From: a virus | Length of the DNA: 34,783 nt | Direction: 5' to 3' (one strand) | IMG/VR virus record: IMGVR_UViG_3300042889_001144 | Coordinates: 1 to 34,783 of that record | Shown here: piece by piece, positions 8,375-15,615 of the stretch | Position numbering within the stretch: position 1 is the stretch's first letter | Layout: every line of letters starts with the position of its first letter | Translations under genes and position numbers: made by a program | The notes under the pieces: generated by a model | The model's database searches: none | Told to the model about the DNA's origin: nothing | What the model saw: the letters and a program-made list of their open reading frames with translations, nothing else

Positions 8375-9073
8375 TTATTCTAAAAATCCACCTAAAATTC
8401 CATCATACAACTTTTTAAATCTTTTGAGGGATATTCTAATTTCTTTGGTTGATAATGAAGTCATTTCTCTTAAAGAGAGTAATATGAGGTTTTTATTGAA
8501 TTTGTTACCATCCCCAACTTGAAATATCATATCAAAATTGTTAAAAATCTCTAGTAACGCATACCCTAATTTTTGTTCATTTTCGGTTAAATCTTCATTT
8601 TCGACAAAAAGTTCTAAGTCTATACTCATTTTTATAATGATATCTCTATAGTCTATAATATGTTCATCTATCACATATGATAGGTCAGATCTACCCTCAA
8701 TATCTGATGATATGTCGTCATATGATACTTGTCTATTTTGTTCCTTTGTATCCTTCTGTATTGCTCCCATAAGGTAGTTTTTACAGATTGTACCAAAGTA
8801 AGAATACGCTTTGGTATTTTTTGTGTGGTCAAATTTATTAATCTTGGTAATAAGAAAGGACATTGTGTCTGTATGGATTTCTTCAAATTCCATATCTTTT
8901 CTGTAAAGTTTATAACGTCGAATAATTGATTCGACCATTATAATTAGGGGTTCACGTAAATATTCGTTGAATATCTTATTTCTTTCTGCTTCGTCAGTAC
9001 TTTCTAAGTAACTAACTACCGCCTTCTCTTGATCCTCCCCAAAATAAATTTTTTGGGTTCTTGGTCTTGGCAT
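8375..9073 (-). CDS. 55: Late-transcription sigma factor, T4 gp55-like
   Basis: The 232-residue protein resembles the minimal phage sigma factors of the gp55 family. These keep a sigma-70 region 2-like core and direct RNA polymerase to late promoters. Residues about 36-101 carry the core: EYLREPLIIMVESIIRRYKL, an acidic patch (MEFEEIHTDTMSFLITK), then KFDHTKNTKAYSYFGTICKN YL, matching the family's FDxxKxxxAxxYFxxIxxN signature. The C-terminus is helical with a charged, basic end and ends in a hydrophobic GGFLE tail. In T4 the gp55 tail contacts the polymerase beta flap; an equivalent role here is inference. The start overlaps the upstream stop by 1 nt, so it is coupled to the glycosyltransferase. 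It is the natural candidate to read the TATTTAT boxes found across this window. Confidence 0.75.
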   Translation of the reverse strand: MPRPRTQKIYFGEDQEKAVVSYLESTDEAERNKIFNEYLREPLIIMVESIIRRYKLYRKDMEFEEIHTDTMSFLITKINKFDHTKNTKAYSYFGTICKNYLMGAIQKDTKEQNRQVSYDDISSDIEGRSDLSYVIDEHIIDYRDIIIKMSIDLELFVENEDLTENEQKLGYALLEIFNNFDMIFQVGDGNKFNKNLILLSLREMTSLSTKEIRISLKRFKKLYDGILGGFLE

Positions 9074-9852
9074 TAAGCTTCTATATAATTTACATCTCGT
9101 TTATTTTTAAAGAAAAATTCTTTTTTTGCTGAGTCTAACCAAAACTTAACTTCTTTTTCGGATAATAAACTATTCTCATCGTTTTTGTATAACCAGAATA
9201 ATGAATCCTCTCTAAGATTAACGTGTTGGTAACCAACTCTCGGTACTATCATCACCCTAACTCCATTGTGAGTTAATCTTAATAAAAACTCGTATCCAAA
9301 AGTCAATTTAATGTTTTCTTTTAATAAACCATTATCTTTAATTTTTTGTGTGCGATAAAGTCCACCACTAATTTGATAGTTTTGATATTCTAATAATACC
9401 TCATTATCAATGAATCCCTGCATATCAGTAAATCCATAAGCCCAAGCGGATTCGTTAGTAAAACTAACAAAGGTTCCCTCTGAGTTTACATCTTTTACTA
9501 TTGGTAAGAATACATCAACATCACTATAAATTTTTCTATAATCGTTAATTGATTTTAACCAAATTGATTTAAATTGATCATCAACTTCTAAAATAGTAAA
9601 CCATTCTGTGTCACATTTCTCGATACCTAAATTTACTTGGGAGCAAAAGTCAGTTTTACCATTATTAACTACGAAATTAATTTCTAATTTATCAGATAAG
9701 TTAGTTAACTCTTTTTTTACTTCCGCGGGACATACCAACGATACTTTTACGTCGTTGTGAAAATCTTCAACAGACTCTAAAGCTTTATTTAACATTTCCT
9801 TATAATCTTCACTAATTTTGTGAATAGGTATTAATACTGTTATATTTTTCAT
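9073..9852 (-). CDS. Family 2-type glycosyltransferase (GT-A fold)
   Basis: The 259-residue protein begins with a Rossmann-like strand (ITVLIPIHK) typical of GT2 enzymes. At about residues 70-93 it has the metal-binding region FCSQVNLGIEKCDTEWFTIL followed by EVDDQ, where D91-D92 could serve as the DxD motif. Downstream, SGGLYRTQKIKDNG and KLTFGYEFLLRL resemble the acceptor-side motifs of the family. It would transfer a sugar from a nucleotide-sugar donor; the acceptor is unknown. It has no membrane segment. It lies in a tight leftward unit between another glycosyltransferase (5-nt gap) and the sigma factor (1-nt overlap). The fold is fairly sure, the target is not. Confidence 0.75.
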   Translation of the reverse strand: MKNITVLIPIHKISEDYKEMLNKALESVEDFHNDVKVSLVCPAEVKKELTNLSDKLEINFVVNNGKTDFCSQVNLGIEKCDTEWFTILEVDDQFKSIWLKSINDYRKIYSDVDVFLPIVKDVNSEGTFVSFTNESAWAYGFTDMQGFIDNEVLLEYQNYQISGGLYRTQKIKDNGLLKENIKLTFGYEFLLRLTHNGVRVMIVPRVGYQHVNLREDSLFWLYKNDENSLLSEKEVKFWLDSAKKEFFFKNKRDVNYIEA

Positions 9853-9857
9853 ATTGA

Positions 9858-10919
9858 TTATTCTTGTTCTTGTTTTAATTTTTCTAATGCGTTCTCGATA
9901 GATTCGATTCTTTTATTAATTAATGACCCAAAAATTGAATTAATACTATTTTGAGTAATTGATGTTTCATATGGTAATAAAGTATCTTTCATTTTAGTAG
10001 TCACCTCTTCTTGTAACTCAACTCCCTCAATCCATGCTAAGATATATGAACCTAAAATTTCAACAACTTTATTTGTGTCATAGGTCCACATTCCATTCTC
10101 ATCCAACCAATCAGGTTCTGTTTCAGGAATCTTACCAATAACGGGAACACCACATTTCATAGACTCTAAAGGAAATGTACCAAATGTTGATTCATTATCA
10201 ACCCAAACAGAAACCATACATTCTTTTAAATTAGTTGCAAATTCATCGTAACTCATCTGAACCATATCTTTAAAAGTAATCCAACGTAACTGAGGAAACT
10301 TTAAATAAAATTGTGAAATTAATCTTCTATGTACAACTCTATCTCTACAACTAATCGCAACATATGGTTTTAATGGTAGTTCAATAGGTTTAAAATTATC
10401 ACCAATAATTGGAGGGATTACAAAGACTAAACTTTCAGGAAAAATATCTGAAATGTATTTTTTTGCACTTTCTGTTGTGGTGATGATTCTATCAAATCCA
10501 TAGTCCGACCATCTACTACCAATTGATAGTGTTTCAAACATAAAATCTTTTTGTTGTACTAACATTACTTTAATACATTTGATATTAGTTAATTGCTCAA
10601 GAGCGTTTGAAAAATATTCAGGAACAACTAAAACATCATCAATTTTTAATTCAATCTTATCTTCTTTGATGGACACGACTGGTAGTTCTTTGTACGTATC
10701 ACCTAACCAAGATTCGACTCCTGTGTATGTTTTGTCCTCCACTAAAATATTTGATTTATGACCATTTTGTTTTAAAGTCAACGCCATATCATAAATGTGT
10801 TTTATGGACGCTCTTGCGTTATTTCTTGTGTCATAAGTTAGAAAATAAATGTTATTTTCTTTTGAATGTAACCTACCTAACGCTTCTTCTAATTTTTCTA
10901 TGTTTTCTTGTTTACTCAT
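9858..10919 (-). CDS. GT-B glycosyltransferase (GT4-like)
   Basis: The protein has 353 residues. Its N-terminal half has strand-helix repeats (IYFLTYDTRNNARASIKHIY, a Rossmann-like opening) and its C-terminal half holds the family signature at residues 246-262, FGTFPLESMKCGVPVIG. In GT4 enzymes a Glu/Ser-rich EAMA-like motif here binds the nucleotide-sugar. The DRVVHRRL segment near 193 could bind the donor phosphate. Acceptor and donor are unknown. It overlaps the acidic 97-residue gene by 8 nt and precedes the GT2-type gene by 5 nt, so the two glycosyltransferases are probably made together. Possible targets are phage DNA, virion proteins or a host surface sugar. Confidence 0.75.
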   Translation of the reverse strand: MSKQENIEKLEEALGRLHSKENNIYFLTYDTRNNARASIKHIYDMALTLKQNGHKSNILVEDKTYTGVESWLGDTYKELPVVSIKEDKIELKIDDVLVVPEYFSNALEQLTNIKCIKVMLVQQKDFMFETLSIGSRWSDYGFDRIITTTESAKKYISDIFPESLVFVIPPIIGDNFKPIELPLKPYVAISCRDRVVHRRLISQFYLKFPQLRWITFKDMVQMSYDEFATNLKECMVSVWVDNESTFGTFPLESMKCGVPVIGKIPETEPDWLDENGMWTYDTNKVVEILGSYILAWIEGVELQEEVTTKMKDTLLPYETSITQNSINSIFGSLINKRIESIENALEKLKQEQE

Positions 10920-11205
10920 CGTCTTCGTTTAATTCTTCAATTAAGATTTTATATTTTATTAAGGTGTTAAATGCTATTTTAAAAGATGTGGTTGTGGTGT
11001 TTTTTGCGAACATTCCCATTTCTTCGTCAACATCGTCAATTTCACCTAACACTCTTTCTAAACACATTTTTATTATTTCGTATTTGAAAATGTTGATTTC
11101 GGTAGCACCTTCATCTTCATCATCTTCTACTGTTTTGTTTGTTCTACATTTGTCTGTGATTCCATCGATATCAATGTAGTAGTTTTTTCCGAATAGTTCA
11201 ACCAT
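10912..11205 (-). CDS. Small acidic protein of unknown function
   Basis: The 97-residue protein is very acidic (runs such as EDDEDEGATE and EIDDVDEE, ending EELNEDDE). It opens with a short beta segment (NYYIDIDGIT) and then two predicted helices. No domain is recognised. Its first 79 nt lie inside the 3' end of the HAD-like gene in another frame, and its last 8 nt overlap the glycosyltransferase. An internal start is unlikely because there is no other ATG until residue 46, so the long overlap seems real. DNA-mimic or inhibitor roles are possible for such acidity but unsupported by any recognised motif. Confidence 0.6.
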   Translation of the reverse strand: MVELFGKNYYIDIDGITDKCRTNKTVEDDEDEGATEINIFKYEIIKMCLERVLGEIDDVDEEMGMFAKNTTTTSFKIAFNTLIKYKILIEELNEDDE

Positions 11206-11780
11206 GGTTCTTGTATTTCAGTTAATTTAGTTATTTCTTTTTTATAAGTAAAGTGTCCATTATATTTGGTATTAAATTTGATGGCAACTTTATCTTCTGG
11301 ACATTCGTCTAACACAAGTTTTTTATCTGTAATCCAAATATCACATTTGTTCCACAGCTCTTTAATGTTATCACTTTTGTCAAATTTTATGTTATTACCT
11401 AAAAATCCGTTTTTTGATAGGAAGAATAATGTTGCTGGTTTTGATTTACCCAATTCATCCAACCCAATTAATGTAAAATTGTGTTCTTGATTATCATAAA
11501 TCATTTTATGTAAATCTGTAAATGTTGTTGAGTAACTTAATCCAGCATGTCCAAATATTTCAATTGGGTATTCCATAAACGTAAAAAACTCATACTCTTC
11601 CTTTGATTGGAATCTGTACGAGTTCATTAAATTATCGTTTTCTATTGGCTCAGTTACACCATAGTCAAATGTATTATCTTCAATCACAACATCATCCACT
11701 AAAAATGATTCGTTGTAATGATATTCAAATTTTTGTATTGTGTTTCTTAAAACACCATCAATACTAATGTATACTTCCAT
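11127..11780 (-). CDS. HAD-like protein lacking the usual first catalytic Asp
   Basis: The 217-residue protein resembles the HAD/5'-nucleotidase superfamily. Its start MEVYISIDGVLRNT aligns with the phosphatase motif DxDGVLxx, but the first Asp, the nucleophile, is Ser here (S-I-D). Near residues 145-175, DIWITDKKLVLDECPEDKVA and KFNTKYN resemble the later HAD motifs (a D-rich loop and a Lys). This may be a degenerate, binding-only relative, or the motif may be used differently. It carries its own early-type promoter with the box only 4 nt before the ATG. It precedes the glycosyltransferase unit and overlaps the acidic gene by 79 nt. Confidence 0.6.
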   Translation of the reverse strand: MEVYISIDGVLRNTIQKFEYHYNESFLVDDVVIEDNTFDYGVTEPIENDNLMNSYRFQSKEEYEFFTFMEYPIEIFGHAGLSYSTTFTDLHKMIYDNQEHNFTLIGLDELGKSKPATLFFLSKNGFLGNNIKFDKSDNIKELWNKCDIWITDKKLVLDECPEDKVAIKFNTKYNGHFTYKKEITKLTEIQEPWLNYSEKTTTLISMESQTNVEQTKQ

Positions 11781-11784
11781 TGGG

Positions 11785-11792
11785 TAAATATA
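11785..11792 (-). promoter_or_regulatory. Early-type promoter box TATATTTA
   Basis: Minus strand TATATTTA, then ccca, then ATG (11780). A TTTA box lies 19 nt upstream (11812-11815), a partial match to the Bacteroidetes -33 TTTG. The spacer to the ATG is 4 nt. Confidence 0.5.
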
Positions 11793-11816
11793 CCATCAAA
11801 TATCTTATAAGTAAAT

Positions 11817-11856
11817 AATAAACCCACACCATTATGATAAACGATGTGGGTTTATT
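11817..11856 (-). terminator. Hairpin terminator after phoH
   Basis: AATAAACCCACA (11817-11828) pairs perfectly, 12 bp, with TGTGGGTTTATT (11845-11856) around a 16-nt loop. On the minus strand it lies about 20 nt past the phoH stop and is followed by an AT-rich tract. The T run is weak, so termination may be partial; the symmetric stem could act in both directions. Confidence 0.65.
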
Positions 11857-11876
11857 GTGCAAAATTACATTTATTG

Positions 11877-12605
11877 TTAATCGTATCTGTTAAGAATTTC
11901 AGATATAATTGGGTTTCTAACAATATCCTCCATTCCAAATTCAAAAACACCGATTCCTTTTACGTCACTTAATCTTTTCTTTGCATCATATAAACCAGAT
12001 TTAGTTTTATCTTTAAATTTATCTGATTGTTCTAAATCTCCTGATAGGAAAAATTTAGAATTATAACCAATACGAGTTAGTAATAATTTTACTTGTGCGG
12101 GGGTTGCATTTTGAGCCTCTTCAAATACTAATATCGTATTATCAACATTCCATCCTCTCATATATGCAAGTGCCGCAACTTCAATGTAACCTTCGTCTTT
12201 AAGTTGTTCTCTTGCCTCTTTACCTATAATTTTATTTAATAGATAATAAGACGGGTAAATGTATGGGTCCAACTTTTCTTCTAAACCACCTGGTAATGAA
12301 CCTAATTTTTCTTCTGCCTCAACTGCCGGTCTAACAATGATTATTTTCTCATATTTATTGGAATCGTCATGTAACAAATCTACTGCTCTTTTCATTGCGA
12401 TATATGATTTACCAACACCTGCTGGCCCAAAACAAAGGGTAATTTGATTATCTCCCAATATGTTCCAATATGTTTCTTGATTTTTAGTTAAGAACTTTTC
12501 TTTTGGTTTTTTTATGATTTGTCTAATTCTATCCTTATGTATGATTTTTCTATCTTCCACTAATACAGGTGGTTGGGTTCTACTAGTTCTAGGTTTTACT
12601 GCCAA
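11877..12605 (-). CDS. phoH: PhoH-like ATPase
   Basis: The 242-residue protein is a PhoH-family P-loop ATPase. Walker A is GPAGVGKS at residues 60-67 and Walker B is ILVFEEAQN at 158-166. The segments RPAVEAEEKLGSLPGGLEEK and SGDLEQSD (near 188-195) are also conserved in PhoH and PhoH2 proteins. Its biochemical role in phages is unclear; PhoH relatives have been linked to RNA metabolism and ATP-dependent helicase activity. The assigned start is TTG at 12603-12605, with no in-frame ATG just upstream. A late-type box (12636-12643) lies 30 nt before it. The upstream dUTPase gene ends 41 nt away. The family is certain; the exact start is less so. Confidence 0.9.
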   Translation of the reverse strand: MAVKPRTSRTQPPVLVEDRKIIHKDRIRQIIKKPKEKFLTKNQETYWNILGDNQITLCFGPAGVGKSYIAMKRAVDLLHDDSNKYEKIIIVRPAVEAEEKLGSLPGGLEEKLDPYIYPSYYLLNKIIGKEAREQLKDEGYIEVAALAYMRGWNVDNTILVFEEAQNATPAQVKLLLTRIGYNSKFFLSGDLEQSDKFKDKTKSGLYDAKKRLSDVKGIGVFEFGMEDIVRNPIISEILNRYD

Positions 12606-12635
12606 AATATGTGTTTTTAATTGTTCTTTATTTTT

Positions 12636-12643
12636 AATAAATA
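12636..12643 (-). promoter_or_regulatory. Late-type box TATTTATT upstream of phoH
   Basis: Minus strand gATATTTATTaaaa lies 30 nt before the TTG start at 12605. Same box as the structural genes, but a longer leader. Confidence 0.4.
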
Positions 12644-12646
12644 TCT

Positions 12647-13246
12647 CTATTTACCTGTACTTCCGAAACCACCACCACCCCTTTCGGTATTGGATAGTTC
12701 GTCACTTTCAAAGATTGTTACTTTAGGAAAAGGAATAATTATCATTTGAGCACCCCTTTCACCTACCTTATATTTAATAGAATCTAATCCGTTTGTTTTT
12801 ACAAAAGTAGCTTGTATTTCACCCCTATAACCACTATCTATAACCCCAACAGAGTTTGACAATAGTAACTCTTGATTACGAATAGATGAACGAGGAAACA
12901 CTAAACCGACGTATCCTTTTGGTATTTCAAACGCAAGTCCAAAACCATACGATACACTAAAGGTAGTATTTTCAATTTCTCTTGTTATTGTTAAATCCAT
13001 TCCCGCATCACCATCTTTTGAGTATGATGGTATCACTGCGCTCTCATGTAGTTTTTTTACCTTTACAGGAATTTCAAATGAAGATGGATTTGGTACAATT
13101 TTATCTTTTGATACATCGTCCATTAAATTACCTAAAACTTTGTTTATTTGGGTAAAAAATTCATCGTCAACTTCATCATCTGAACTTAAGTCAGATTCAA
13201 ATTCTTTTAATTTTTTTAAATATTCTTCAAGACTATCTTTATCCAT
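12647..13246 (-). CDS. dut: dUTPase (dUTP diphosphatase) with an N-terminal extension
   Basis: This 199-residue protein shows all five trimeric dUTPase motifs: DAGMDL at 80-85, PRSSIR at 118-123, GVIDSGYRGEI at 134-144, RGAQM at 164-168 and the C-terminal RGGGGFGSTG at 189-198. It hydrolyses dUTP to dUMP and PPi, keeping uracil out of phage DNA and providing dUMP for dTMP synthesis with the dCMP deaminase at 1107. The first about 60 residues are an acidic helical extension not usual for bacterial dUTPases (about 150 aa); its function is unknown. The start overlaps the upstream 73-residue gene by 8 nt. No promoter box is evident, so it is probably transcribed from further upstream. Confidence 0.95.
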   Translation of the reverse strand: MDKDSLEEYLKKLKEFESDLSSDDEVDDEFFTQINKVLGNLMDDVSKDKIVPNPSSFEIPVKVKKLHESAVIPSYSKDGDAGMDLTITREIENTTFSVSYGFGLAFEIPKGYVGLVFPRSSIRNQELLLSNSVGVIDSGYRGEIQATFVKTNGLDSIKYKVGERGAQMIIIPFPKVTIFESDELSNTERGGGGFGSTGK

Positions 13247-13460
13247 TTTTTTCTTTTTTGTCTATAATCCATTTATCTAACTTCTTAACTCTTTCCTTTA
13301 AGTCGTTATCTTGAGGTCGTAAACAACACTCAACAAACACGTCAGTTACCCTTTGTAGTTCTTCAAATGTAACTTGAACACCAACTGAATTTAGGTATTC
13401 TAAAGCCATTTTACTTTGCGATTGACGCATAATTTGTATATCTCTTCCGTAGAAATCCAT
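13239..13460 (-). CDS. Small hypothetical protein
   Basis: A 73-residue helical protein, MDFYGRDIQIMRQSQSKMA, followed by YLNSVGVQVTFEELQRVTD, and a Lys-rich end. No domain is recognised. It overlaps the dUTPase start by 8 nt and follows the next upstream small gene by about 22 nt, so it belongs to the same leftward unit. The reading frame and coupling support a real gene. Confidence 0.55.
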   Translation of the reverse strand: MDFYGRDIQIMRQSQSKMALEYLNSVGVQVTFEELQRVTDVFVECCLRPQDNDLKERVKKLDKWIIDKKEKNG

Positions 13461-13482
13461 TTCAGTTGGTGTTTAATTGTTA

Positions 13483-13713
13483 TTATCTATAATACTCAGG
13501 TGTGTTCTTTTCGTCAATGACACAATCGATCTTTAATTTCTTAACATCGATAATTTGACTTGTACGAATATCTCCAGCTAAAAATTTAGAAGCTGTAATA
13601 TTTGCTTCTGCGTTTGATTCGGCTTGGACAATAATTGTTGATTTTGTTAAACGTGGGTTACCCTCTCTGTCTAATTGTTCGGATTCATATCCTACTGTTA
13701 CTGTGTAATGCAT
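13483..13713 (-). CDS. Small beta-rich protein, possibly DUF4494-like
   Basis: This 76-residue protein has the layout YTVTVGYESEQLDREGNPRL, then TKSTIIVQAESNAEANITA and an IDVKKLKIDCVI segment. Two beta strands around a short glycine turn, then an AxSxxEAxxxA helix, recall DUF4494, a small family common in Bacteroidetes. The match is by pattern only. It starts 11 nt after the third glycosyltransferase gene, in the same direction. Function unknown. Confidence 0.55.
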   Translation of the reverse strand: MHYTVTVGYESEQLDREGNPRLTKSTIIVQAESNAEANITASKFLAGDIRTSQIIDVKKLKIDCVIDEKNTPEYYR

Positions 13714-13724
13714 AATTGTTTTTT

Positions 13725-14951
13725 TTATTTGTTTATAATTGATTTGAAAAACTCTACTCTATCTTTACATACTTTTCTTAATGAATATGTATCTTTTACT
13801 GTTTCATATAAACGATTACCTAAATCTTCAATTAAGTTTGGATTCTCAACTAATCGTTTCATATGTTTAGCCCAATCTTTATGGTTTCTTTTAGGGTTTA
13901 CTAATAAAGCATTTCCTTTATTGTTTATAACTCCATTATCAACTGCGGAGATTAAATCCAAAGTATATGGATTAGTCTCACTAGCAATTAATGCCTTTTT
14001 ATGGAATCCCGCTTCGATAACCTTTAATTGTGATTTATTTGCGTTAAACACCGACTCAAATAACGGAGCTAAAGATACGTCAAAAGTATTGTAATTCAAA
14101 GCATATTTTGAAACGTCTTGTGTCCATCTTCTTCTATATGGTTCATTAATGTCGTTATAATCACCTTGGGTAAATGTACTTAAAAATGATTTATATTCTG
14201 GATTTAATACTTTAAAATTATCTGTAAATATTTTTTCATACTTATACCAAACTGTTTCAAATGGTTCAATTGGTCTTTCTCTTTTTTCCCCTGTTTTCAT
14301 ATCAACTTCAGTAACATTACCCCTTAAATCGAATCCACACAATACAAATTGTACTTTGTCTTTAAATGAATTAAATGTTGTTGATATACCATTAGTTAGT
14401 AATTCTAAATCGTGTAAATGGGATGACCCACCCAACCATCCAAACCTAACTTTATCTGATTTATTCGTATTTGATTGAAATTGTATTTCCTCATCGTTAA
14501 CTGCGTTTGGAAATACTTCAACATTTTTTACTCTTAATCTTTCTTTAATTGTATTTGCGAAAATTGGTGTCGTTGTTGAAACATAATCAACTAACTTTAA
14601 CATTTCAATTTTCATTTCACCCATACCACTTTGTTTAATTTGGTAGTACATTGGGTGTCGTTGGTCAACAAACCACATATCGTCAATGTCCATAATAACC
14701 TTGACTCCTTTTGATTTTAACCAATTAATACGATCTACATTTTCTTTATGTGTTGTTTGATGTATAAATGAATGGAAAATAACGATATCGTACCCATCGA
14801 ATAATTCGTCTCTATTTTCTAAATTGAAAACTAAATCGACGTGGACATCTTCTGAATGATTCTCCCCGATGTATTTAAATGGGTCTAACATTCTAAATTT
14901 ACCGACCCCGTATCTATCGGGAGGTACTACTAAAATTTTAATTTTTGACAT
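13725..14951 (-). CDS. GT-B glycosyltransferase, third of the region
   Basis: The 408-residue protein has a GT-B type plan. The N-terminal domain (IKILVVPPDRYGVGKFRMLD, then YDIVIFHSF and KVIMDIDDMWF) binds acceptor. The C-terminal domain opens with VRFGWLGGSSHLHDLELL, and carries NANKSQLKVIEAGFHKKALI near residues 325-345, where GT4 enzymes have their donor-binding Glu motif. Donor and acceptor cannot be read from sequence. It begins a leftward unit with an early/middle-type promoter (14971-15001) that also serves the two small genes and perhaps dUTPase. It differs from the glycosyltransferase at 9858 enough that I see no recent duplication. Confidence 0.75.
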   Translation of the reverse strand: MSKIKILVVPPDRYGVGKFRMLDPFKYIGENHSEDVHVDLVFNLENRDELFDGYDIVIFHSFIHQTTHKENVDRINWLKSKGVKVIMDIDDMWFVDQRHPMYYQIKQSGMGEMKIEMLKLVDYVSTTTPIFANTIKERLRVKNVEVFPNAVNDEEIQFQSNTNKSDKVRFGWLGGSSHLHDLELLTNGISTTFNSFKDKVQFVLCGFDLRGNVTEVDMKTGEKRERPIEPFETVWYKYEKIFTDNFKVLNPEYKSFLSTFTQGDYNDINEPYRRRWTQDVSKYALNYNTFDVSLAPLFESVFNANKSQLKVIEAGFHKKALIASETNPYTLDLISAVDNGVINNKGNALLVNPKRNHKDWAKHMKRLVENPNLIEDLGNRLYETVKDTYSLRKVCKDRVEFFKSIINK

Positions 14952-14970
14952 TATATTACTTTATATGTCT

Positions 14971-15001
14971 AAAATATACGAAAAAAAAATGAAAAAACAA
15001 A
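14971..15001 (-). promoter_or_regulatory. Early-type promoter for the glycosyltransferase-dUTPase unit
   Basis: Minus strand TTTG (15001-14998), 19-nt T-rich spacer, TATATTTT (14978-14971). The start codon at 14951 is 19 nt past the box. This matches the promoter at 756 in spacing. Confidence 0.55.
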
Positions 15002-15577
15002 TTACTTAGCCTTATTTACGCCAGTAATTTTTCCTTTGAATATTGAATCTCCAACCTTTAGGACTAAATTTTCATTAATAGTTGAGGTTTGTGAGGCAGT
15101 GAGAATTTGATTTAATTTTTCATCCATAACTTTACGAACGGTGTTTTCAATAAGAACCGCAATAGCGTTCATATCGATACTACCTCCGTTGTTATTGGTC
15201 GTTTGTTTTGATTGTGAAGGTTTTGTACTAACACCCTCTTGTTCCATTAAACGTTTTGCTCCTTTAACAAAATCCATGTCCAACGTATCATTTAAAGATA
15301 TTTGAGGGATTGGATTCTCAATCATTGCTCTTTTAATTGCTTCAGGTAATTTAGAATTTTGAATTTGACTAATGTTGGGGGTTCCTGTTTGTCTTTGTGT
15401 AGATGGATTTGATTGCATTTGTGTATTGTTCATCACATCTTCCGGTGCGGACCTTAAGATACTCTCATCTATTTGACCTCTCTGATAGTTACCACCATCT
15501 ACTTTGTTCATAACTTTTTTAGCTTGAACCAATTTATGCATCAAATCATTTTGTGATATTACTCCTTGTTGTGACAT
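15002..15577 (-). CDS. Virion-associated protein, Gln/Asn-rich
   Basis: This 191-residue protein is rich in Gln, Asn and Ser with a disordered middle (NTQMQSNPSTQRQTGTPNIS). It has a helical segment (AIAVLIENTVRKVMDEKLNQ, about residues 138-157) and a short beta end (LVLKVGDSIFKGKITGVNK). I know no family. Its start lies 3 nt after TATTTATT, so it is probably a late gene, and it lies next to a cluster of virion-type genes on the same strand. A head-internal or scaffold-associated role is possible but unproven. Confidence 0.6.
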   Translation of the reverse strand: MSQQGVISQNDLMHKLVQAKKVMNKVDGGNYQRGQIDESILRSAPEDVMNNTQMQSNPSTQRQTGTPNISQIQNSKLPEAIKRAMIENPIPQISLNDTLDMDFVKGAKRLMEQEGVSTKPSQSKQTTNNNGGSIDMNAIAVLIENTVRKVMDEKLNQILTASQTSTINENLVLKVGDSIFKGKITGVNKAK

Positions 15578-15580
15578 ACT

Positions 15581-15588
15581 AATAAATA
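15581..15588 (-). promoter_or_regulatory. Late-type promoter box TATTTATT
   Basis: Minus strand aaTATTTATTagt is followed at once by ATG (15577). Spacer 3 nt. Confidence 0.55.
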
Positions 15589-15615
15589 TTTTTATATTTT
15601 AAATAATAACCTTTT

